Below are positions 16,461-21,391 of a stretch of 21,391 nt of DNA, one piece after another (position 1 is the first letter of the stretch; each line of letters opens with the position of its first letter). Position numbers and translations under genes: made by a program. The stretch is from Planctomycetaceae bacterium (lineage in GTDB: Bacteria > Planctomycetota > Planctomycetia > Pirellulales > PALSA-1355): positions 1-21,391 of the forward strand of contig SXHT01000045.1 in assembly GCA_005773095.1 (NCBI GenBank), read 5' to 3'. Below the pieces are notes generated by a model. That model worked only from the letters and a program-made list of their open reading frames with translations. It searched no databases and was not told the DNA's origin.

Positions 16461-16508
16461 CGTAAGGAGGGCGTGTCCTTACGCGCCAGGACGGTTCGTC
16501 CTGAGCGC
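16461..16508. other. Two adjacent strong stem-loops
   Basis: CGTAAGGA (16461-16468), a 7-base loop and TCCTTACG (16476-16483) form a perfect 8-bp stem. Directly after it CAGGACG (16487-16493), loop GTT and CGTCCTG (16497-16503) form a perfect 7-bp stem. This second stem is lengthened by GCGC (16483-16486) against GCGC (16505-16508) with one bulged A. They sit far from any gene end, so they are not obvious terminators. Confidence 0.7.
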
Positions 16509-16554
16509 GCAAGCAGTCAACACATCTCACCCCGGGCTGCGTCCCAATAAACGG

Positions 16555-16588
16555 TGGGTTGTTGGGGTATGTCACGCGTTCACGAGTT
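16555..16588 (+). repeat. 34-bp direct repeat, copy 1
   Basis: Copy 1 begins TGGGTTGTTG and ends GTCACGCGTTCACGAGTT, with six unrelated bases between the two blocks. Copy 2 lies at 16697-16730. The first block is identical and the last 18 bases differ at two positions. Confidence 0.75.
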
Positions 16589-16696
16589 TTGGCACTCGCT
16601 GCCCGGTCCTACACCGCCCTGGTTGCTTCCGGCTGAGCGACCGATTGGCCGGGTGGGGTTCGTACCCACTGGAGATCGCCGACTTGCACGGCGTAC

Positions 16697-16730
16697 TGGG
16701 TTGTTGACCAGCGTCACGTGTTGACGAGTT
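16697..16730 (+). repeat. 34-bp direct repeat, copy 2
   Basis: Copy 2 begins TGGGTTGTTG and ends GTCACGTGTTGACGAGTT. Start-to-start distance from copy 1 is 142 bp. The 108 bases between the copies hold a GTGGG/CCCAC hairpin. Confidence 0.75.
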
Positions 16731-16970
16731 GTTGATTCTTTCTATTCGGCGCGGCGACGCCGGAGGCTTCGGCCAGCCGCCGCCACTTTGGAACGCCGTC
16801 AACAGAATGTGCGTGGCATCGTCATCGAAAACTGGTGCCCGGTTCATGTGCTGTGCAAATAACTTTCGAAAACGTTTGCTTTTGCAGACCACGTCGGTGA
16901 TAGTCCCTGGCTCGGGCTGGCCCCGCCACTGCCATTGGCTTGTCTGCGGTCAGTACTAGCGTGGAGAACA

Positions 16971-18010
16971 ATGTTCATGGACGATCGTCGGGACGACGAG
17001 CGACGCACGGAGTTGACTTCGCGCAGCGAGGCGACCGGCGCGGAGCCGTCCGAATTTTTCTACCACGACACTTCTAACCACACGCCAGCACGAGAAGAGA
17101 ACTCAATCTGCGGCGCGCATCACAAGCCGCACCTTCACGATTTGCTTCGATCCATCCATCTCGATGTACACTACCATCGCGCCCAGGGCGACCAGGTGTA
17201 TTATCTCGATGAGCTGGGGCGCGAGATCGAGGTGCTAGACCTGATCGGTGGATATGGCACTCTGTTGTTCGGGCATGGCCACCCGGAACTAACCAACGAG
17301 GCCATCCGGTATTTAAGCTCCTTCACTTGCAGCCACGCGCAGGGATCCATCAGCCGGCTTGCGGCCAGTTTGGCGGCCGAGTTGTCGCGCCGGGCGGAAG
17401 CGATTTTTGTGTGACGTTTGGGAATTCGGGCTCCGAGGCGGTCGAAATCGCCATGAAGCACGCCCTGCTGGAAACCGGCGGCCAGACGTTTTTGACCTTA
17501 GACGGCGCGTTCCATGGAAAGACGCTTGGAGCCTTGCAACTGACCTCCAACAAAGCGCTCCGCAGGCCGTTCGCCCTACGCGGGTTTCGCGTTCGCAGGG
17601 TACGCCCGAACGATATGCAACATTTAGAAGCCACCTTTACGAGCGTTCGCCGGCCTGCCGGATTCTTTTTCGAGCCCATCCAGGGCGAGGGCGGAGTTCG
17701 CCCCGTGGGGCGCGAGTTCCTTGGGCGCATAGCGGAGTTGTGCGCCGAACATCGCATTCCGCTCATCGCCGACGAGTACCAGACCGGGTTGGGGCGCACG
17801 GGAAGCTTTCTTGCCAGCCACGCCTTTGGCGTGCGTCCGGACTACATCATTCTGTCGAAAGCACTCGGCGGTGGCATCGCCAAGATCTCGGCCGTCCTGA
17901 TCGATCGACGTCGTTATCGCGCGGAGTTTGATCTATTGCATAGCAGCACGTTCGCCAGCGATGGTTTTTCGTGTGGTGTTGGCTTGAAGTTTTTGGAGAT
18001 GCTAGAAGAC
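16971..18010 (+). pseudogene. Class III PLP-dependent aminotransferase, frameshifted and truncated
   Basis: The ATG at 16971 has GGAG just upstream. The first 147 codons give a normal N-terminal part (Y-L-D-E-L-G-R-E-I-E-V-L-D-L, then G-H-G-H-P-E-L). At 17409-17413 the sequence reads GTGTG where one GTG is expected; this two-base gain creates a TGA at 17412-17414. In the shifted frame the enzyme resumes exactly: V-T-F-G-N-S-G-S-E-A (PLP phosphate site), D-E-Y-Q-T-G-L-G-R-T-G (PLP-ring Asp), S-K-A-L-G-G-G (Schiff-base Lys), S-S-T-F-A-S-D-G-F-S-C. It stops matching after F-L-E-M-L-E-D at 18010, where the last roughly 100 residues of the fold are missing. The cofactor residues are intact but the gene cannot yield a whole enzyme without recoding. 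Confidence 0.8.
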
Positions 18011-18012
18011 GC

Positions 18013-18392
18013 TTTCGCGACATTCGCGCGCTCGTTCAACAGGGAGTTGATGTGGCGCTCGGGCTGGGGTGTGAGTTTGTATCGTTGGGACAATTCACGT
18101 CGATCGTTACGCGGCACGGGCGAAGCGTTGCGCCGCGGGGGATGAGCCACAAGTGGCAACAGTTTTTCGACGGCGCTAGCGGTGAACACAGTGCGCGGCG
18201 TCCGATCGCAGTGGGGCATCGCGCCGGCCGATTGCACATTGGCGATCGTTGGGGCGACGGGAGATATTGGGCGGGTGTGTGCCGAGATTCTGGCTCCCGA
18301 GTTTCGCAGGGTACTCGTCGTGGGCAGTGGGCAACGGGATTCGGAGTATCGCTTACAACAAATCGCGCTCCAGGTAGGAGCCGATTGGACGT
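18013..18392 (+). pseudogene. Acyl-ACP-reductase-like (thioester reductase) NAD(P)-binding region, fragment
   Basis: In a new frame after the aminotransferase come R-F-R-D-I-R-A-L-V-Q-Q-G-V-D-V-A and C-E-F-V-S-L-G-Q-F-T-S-I-V-T. These resemble the A-L-G-G-F-T-S-I-I region of cyanobacterial long-chain acyl-ACP reductase. One extra base (A, 18145) shifts the frame again. The next frame gives T-S-G-N-S-F-S-T-A-L-A-V-N-T-V-R and C-T-L-A-I-V-G-A-T-G-D-I-G-R, a Rossmann glycine-rich loop close to V-A-V-V-G-A-T-G-D-I-G of that reductase. The N-terminal part and everything after about L-Q-V-G-A-D are missing, including the region where the catalytic cysteine would be. It may once have been fused to the aminotransferase; the deletion at about 18011 hides the original border. 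Confidence 0.65.
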
Positions 18393-18410
18393 GCAATCTG
18401 GCGGCCGTTC

Positions 18411-19426
18411 GAATTGCAGCAGGCCGGTTTCCGCGTGCCGCCGTTCCTTGTTTCACCCGATAACGTCGATCGCGCCGTGCGGCAGCTTGGCGCTCCGCTG
18501 GTCGTGCGATCCTCGGCAACGGTCGAAGACGGCGAAGAACTCTCTTTCGCCGGGCAGTTCAGCAGCTTCTTAAATCTGCATAATACAGCGGAAGTGGTTG
18601 CGGCGATCGAGCAGTGCCGTCGCTCGGGCCGCTCGGCGTCTGTGGTTGAGTACTGCCGTCATCACAGGGTTGATCCCGCCGCAATTCGAGTTTCCGCGAT
18701 CGTGCAACAAATGGTCCAGCCCGAGCTGGCCGGCGTCGCGTTCACGGTCAATCCGGCCAGCGGCGATAAGGAAGTCGTGATCGAAGCGTGCGGGCGCGAG
18801 TCCCACAACGTCGGCGCCGCTCGCTGGACAAAAAACTGGAGCGCTTGCGGACGTTTTTGTGGCTGCGCGAGGAATTGCGGGATCTTTCCACGAGAATGTA
18901 TTACCTGATACGCCGCCACGTGCTAGAGATTGCTCGCCGGCGCCGGCTTGGCGACGACATCTTCTTCATGGCGTTCCAGGAGATACTGGCCGACGATCGC
19001 TCTCAGGTCGAACGAAATCGCGCAATCTACGAGAGCTACCGAAACTTCAAGGCGCCTAACGAAATCGGATCGCATTACCACTGCCCAGGAGCGGATTCAT
19101 CGAGTGATCTTTGCGGCATGGCCGCCGGTGCAGGGACGGCGGAAGGCACGGCATACGTTGCCTACAGCGTCGCGGAGGCGGCTTGCATCGTGCCCGGTAA
19201 TATCTTGGTGTGTCCGTTTACCGATCCCGGTTGGACTCCGATCCTCTGCCGGGCAGCAGGCGTGGTGGCGGAAACCGGCGGTTTGTTATCGCACGCCGCG
19301 GTGATTTGTCGCGAGTTTGGCATTCCGGCTGTGCTCGGCGTTCAGGGGGCAACCCGACGCCTCCGGCACGGACAACGCATTCGCGTGGATGGAACTTTGG
19401 GCATAGTGCAAATCGAAACCTTGTGA
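18411..19426 (+). pseudogene. PEP-synthase/PPDK-like phosphotransferase, internally deleted
   Basis: From 18411 (E-L-Q-Q-A-G-F-R-V-P-P-F) the ATP-binding PPDK_N-type domain is readable without its first residues: V-V-R-S-S-A-T-V-E-D, S-F-A-G-Q-F-S-S-F-L, I-V-Q-Q-M-V-Q-P-E-L-A-G-V-A-F-T. It stops at V-V-I-E-A-C-G (about 18796). Another frame then picks up at about 18830 with F-L-W-L-R-E-E-L-R-D-L-S and continues to the TGA at 19424-19426. This last part includes the swivelling phosphohistidine domain, G-G-L-L-S-H-A-A-V-I-C-R-E-F-G-I-P-A-V, with the His intact. Much of the domain core between the two parts is missing. Family members move phosphate from ATP through the histidine to a small substrate. 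There is no start codon or ribosome site at its beginning. Confidence 0.75.
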
Positions 19427-19445
19427 AGCGAAAGGAAGATAAAAC

Positions 19446-20075
19446 ATGGAATCGCGCTTTATTCTGTTCGCCTGGCTCCTAGGCAGTTTGCTGCTCCCGC
19501 TTTCCGCAACCGCCCAGCAGCCTGCGGCGCCGGAGCCCGCCGCGGGCGACGAAGCAATTCACAACGAGCTACGCGCCATGCGCGAGGTGCTCACCAAGGC
19601 CGTCTTGGATGGTGACGTGAATGCTCAACTGGACCGGGTTCACGATAACGTCGTCGTCACCTGGCAAAACAATCAGGTCGTGCGGGGCAAGCAGGGATTG
19701 AAGACTTTTCTCGGTGAGCTGGATAAAGGCGGAGAGCGGGTCTTCCAAGGGTACAAAGTGCCGCCGACCGCCGATGAACTGACCATTCTCTACGGCGGCG
19801 ATACCGCCATCGCATTCGGCAAATCGACGCCCCATTACAAATTGCACGGCATGGAGTTCGACCTGGACAACCGCTGGACAGCAACTCTGGTCAAGGACGG
19901 CGATGCGTGGAAGCTCGCCGCCTACCATGTGTCGGGCAATATCCTCGATAACCCGGTGCTCAGCCTCGCAAAACGGTCTCTCTACTGGACGGGTGGAATC
20001 GGAGCGCTAGTCGGATTGGCGCTGGGTGCGTTTGTGGCCTGGCTGCTGAAGCGGCGATGTGCGCGGGGCGCCTGA
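19446..20075 (+). CDS. Membrane-anchored NTF2/SnoaL-like protein
   Basis: 209 residues. AAGGAAG stands before the ATG, 19 bp after the stop of the decayed PEP-synthase-like gene. A signal peptide (M-E-S-R-F-I-L-F-A-W-L-L-G, cleavage near A-T-A at about 23) leads into an NTF2-like alpha+beta cone at about 38-165. The D-G-D-V-N-A-Q-L, V-V-V-T-W-Q-N and W-T-A-T-L-V-K-D-G-D-A-W-K-L-A-A-Y-H-V-S-G elements are typical of SnoaL/DUF4440 proteins. A single transmembrane helix near 183-200 (G-G-I-G-A-L-V-G-L-A-L-G-A-F) and a basic end (K-R-R-C-A-R) anchor it, with the domain outside the cytoplasm. NTF2-like domains bind small molecules or act as cyclases, isomerases or hydrolases; the role here is unknown. 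It is followed two bases later by the sulfotransferase gene. Confidence 0.8.
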   Translation: MESRFILFAWLLGSLLLPLSATAQQPAAPEPAAGDEAIHNELRAMREVLTKAVLDGDVNAQLDRVHDNVVVTWQNNQVVRGKQGLKTFLGELDKGGERVFQGYKVPPTADELTILYGGDTAIAFGKSTPHYKLHGMEFDLDNRWTATLVKDGDAWKLAAYHVSGNILDNPVLSLAKRSLYWTGGIGALVGLALGAFVAWLLKRRCARGA

Positions 20076-20077
20076 AC

Positions 20078-21196
20078 ATGGCCGGCAAACTGAAGCACCG
20101 CTGGAGCCTGAGCCACAACTATTTGTCGGGCATCACGGCCGATGCCTGGTGGAGCTTGCTGCGCGAAAATCGGTTCGCCGTGGATGCCCCGTATTGGCAT
20201 CGAGCGGCCTTTGTGACGCTCGCGAGCCTGCTCAATTCGTACTACCGCCGCCAGGAAGAGCGCCAGTATCGCGATGCGATTGAGGGCGTCGAAATCTCGC
20301 AACCGCCGCTGTTCATTCTCGGTCATTGGCGCAGCGGCACGACCTTGCTGCATTATCTCGTGGCTCAAGATACGGAGCAATTTGCGTTCGCCAATACCTA
20401 TCAGGTGATCAATCCGCACACGTTCTTGTGTACGGAAGAGGTGAACAGCCGGCGGTTTGCGGCGTTCGTTCCCAAAACGCGCTCTATGGACGCGATGCGA
20501 CTCGGTTTCGATACTCCACAGGAGGACGAGTTCGCGCCGCTGCTGTTGACCTTACGCTCGCTGTACCTGGGAATTACGTTCCCCCGCCGCGAGGAATACT
20601 ACGGCCGCTACTTGACGTTCGAGGAAGTGCCAAGGAAAGAAGTCGAACAGTGGCAGGCGGTACTACTGTGGTTCTCGAAGAAGCTGACATTGAAGTACGG
20701 CCGGCGTCTGCTGTTCAAATCGCCGCCCCACACGGCGCGGATCCGGTTGCTGCTGGAGCTGTTTCCGGACGCCCGCTTCGTGCATATTCATCGCAATCCG
20801 TATCGAGTGTTTCAATCGCAGCGTCACTACTTTGATACGGCAACGTGGTACACCTACCTGCAGCGGCCGGAGGTGGAGCGAATTGACGAGGGCATCCTGC
20901 GGCGCTACACCACGTTGTATGATGCGTTCTTCGCCGATAGGCCGATGATCCCGAATGATCACTTTTGCGAGGTCTGCTTCGAGGATCTCGAAGCCGATCC
21001 GGTGGCTCAAGTGGCTCGCATTTACGAAAGCCTGCGCCTGCCCGGCTTTGAAAAATGCCGTCCGAATCTGCAATCCTACGCCGATTCTCTCGCTGGCTAC
21101 CAAAAAAACGAGTACGCACCGCTAGAGGAAGCAAATCGCCAACTGGTGGCTCGAGAGTGGGCCAGAAGCTTTGAAGTGTGGAACTACGCCAAGTAA
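20078..21196 (+). CDS. PAPS-dependent sulfotransferase family protein (Sulfotransfer_3 type)
   Basis: 372 residues from the ATG at 20078, two bases after the stop of the NTF2-like gene; an in-frame ATG at 20057 inside that gene is possible but less likely. The 5'-phosphosulfate loop is F-I-L-G-H-W-R-S-G-T-T-L-L-H at 79-92. The 3'-phosphate site is F-V-H-I-H-R-N-P-Y-R-V-F-Q-S-Q (about 234-248) with Arg239 and Ser247. K-S-P-P-H-T-A-R-I (about 214-222) is also characteristic. The enzyme would move sulfate from PAPS to a hydroxyl or amine of a lipid, sugar or polyketide-like acceptor. It is complete and in frame, unlike the cluster upstream. No signal peptide is visible, so it is probably cytoplasmic. 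The acceptor is unknown. Confidence 0.88.
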   Translation: MAGKLKHRWSLSHNYLSGITADAWWSLLRENRFAVDAPYWHRAAFVTLASLLNSYYRRQEERQYRDAIEGVEISQPPLFILGHWRSGTTLLHYLVAQDTEQFAFANTYQVINPHTFLCTEEVNSRRFAAFVPKTRSMDAMRLGFDTPQEDEFAPLLLTLRSLYLGITFPRREEYYGRYLTFEEVPRKEVEQWQAVLLWFSKKLTLKYGRRLLFKSPPHTARIRLLLELFPDARFVHIHRNPYRVFQSQRHYFDTATWYTYLQRPEVERIDEGILRRYTTLYDAFFADRPMIPNDHFCEVCFEDLEADPVAQVARIYESLRLPGFEKCRPNLQSYADSLAGYQKNEYAPLEEANRQLVAREWARSFEVWNYAK

Positions 21197-21260
21197 CCCA
21201 AGTTAAAGAGTTTGGACGTTCGGCAAAGGACTTAGGTGCGATTTGCGGACGTTTGTTTCA

Positions 21261-21391
21261 CTACATTTGAATCAGCTTGTCGAGTCGCCGGAGGCGACGG
21301 GGTGGGGTCAGGCCGAGACGGTGCAGGAGGATCGCTTGGGCTTCGTCGGGTTCCGTGACGCAACGTAGTGTTATGCGACGCTCGGGACCGC
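21261..21391 (-). CDS. C-terminal end of a transposase-like protein, partial
   Basis: The last 42 codons and a TAG of a minus-strand gene enter from the right edge. The peptide R-I-T-L-R-C-V-T-E-P-D-E-A-Q-A-I-L-L-H-R and L-G-L-T-P-P-R-R-L-R-R-L resembles C-terminal tails of insertion-sequence transposases (IS1634/IS4-like), in which a short R-C-V-x-x-P-x-x-x-Q-x-x-L-L-x-x-L-G-L motif precedes the stop. The match is from memory of the family and rests on few residues. The 64 bp between its stop and the sulfotransferase stop hold nothing clear. Confidence 0.45.
   Translation of the reverse strand, partial: GPERRITLRCVTEPDEAQAILLHRLGLTPPRRLRRLDKLIQM

Larger units (their letters stand above)
16298..16970. 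other. Long region without a convincing gene, rich in hairpins
   Basis: The open frames on both strands here (for example 16435-16707 plus and 16572-16892 minus) match no family I recognise and lack good ribosome sites. Instead the DNA is full of stem-loops. AAGGTT/AACCTT lies at 16395-16411. GCAGC/GCTGC lies at 16439-16461. Two strong hairpins lie at 16461-16508. GTGGG/CCCAC lies at 16653-16669. A nested stem at 16753-16784 is closed by a C(TTCG)G tetraloop. Two copies of a 34-bp repeat lie at 16555 and 16697. This could be a structured RNA or a dispersed non-autonomous element. No known RNA class (tRNA, tmRNA, RNase P, SRP, 6S, group II intron domain V) could be recognised. Confidence 0.5.

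Noticed and set aside
16651..16670. tRNA T-arm (GTGGG-GTTCGTA-CCCAC)
   Set aside because: The 7-base loop lacks the T-T-C-R-A pattern in register, and no acceptor, D or anticodon arms could be found around it.
16435..16707. 90-codon plus-strand open frame in the hairpin-rich gap
   Set aside because: No ribosome site at its start, no recognised family, and it runs across both 34-bp direct repeats and several perfect hairpins. It is more likely a by-product of a GC-rich repeat region.
16555..16730. Integron attC sites
   Set aside because: The repeats contain GTTG and CAAC strings, but no pair fits the GTTRRRY / RYYYAAC core boxes, the copies do not fold as attC hairpins, and there is no integrase in the window.
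16572..16892. 106-codon minus-strand open frame in the same gap
   Set aside because: Composition rich in Ser, Pro and Arg without hydrophobic core periodicity, no family match, and it covers the same structured DNA.
17403..17414. Programmed -1 frameshift at ATTTTTG just before the TGA in the aminotransferase
   Set aside because: A slip back by one base on the T run would restore the frame with one added Cys, so it was considered. The heptamer is not a proper X-XXY-YYZ site in the zero frame, and further frame changes and deletions follow downstream, so simple mutation is the better explanation.

Overview
The window looks like a chromosomal segment of a planctomycete, probably of the Pirellulales. 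The grounds are a DUF1592-type planctomycete cytochrome c protein paired with a DUF1552 protein, a DUF1570 protein, a PEP-CTERM protein, a PQQ-type propeller protein, and several short dispersed palindromic repeats of the kind seen in these genomes. This is inferred from protein families; there is no rRNA in the window to confirm it. No tRNA, rRNA or CRISPR array was seen.

Left part (1-9597). The end of a PII signal-transduction gene (glnB/glnK) converges on a two-gene minus-strand unit. That unit encodes an exported protein of unknown function with an STN-like segment and a parvulin peptidyl-prolyl isomerase, joined by an ATGA stop/start overlap. Divergent from it is a secreted DUF1570 protein with an HEATH zinc motif. 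After a probable terminator comes the planctomycete pair of a 1406-residue DUF1587/1595/1592/1588/1585 cytochrome-c protein and a DUF1552 protein. The two are separated by a double-hairpin repeat.

Middle part (9598-16153). A 237-bp internally deleted insertion sequence has 24/26-matching inverted ends around the last codons of an IS4-type transposase. It is followed by a minus-strand secreted SGNH/GDSL hydrolase with a strong sigma70-like promoter and a tandem 9-mer repeat in its predicted leader. A plus-strand pair follows: an exported helical-repeat/beta-sandwich protein and an exported PQQ-like propeller. Converging on it are a REP-associated (Y1/IS200-like) transposase with a destroyed HUH motif and a PEP-CTERM surface protein.

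Right part (16154-21391). About 800 bp without a convincing gene holds a chain of hairpins and two 34-bp direct repeats. Then comes a decayed gene block (16971-19426): a class III aminotransferase, an acyl-ACP-reductase-like NAD(P)-binding region and a PEP-synthase/PPDK-like protein. It is broken by two small indels and by at least three apparent internal deletions, each with a frame change. Downstream, apparently intact, are a membrane-anchored NTF2/SnoaL-like protein and a PAPS-type sulfotransferase, two bases apart. The cluster probably once made or modified a reduced, aminated and possibly sulfated acyl compound; this is inference. The window ends in the 3' end of a minus-strand gene that resembles a transposase.
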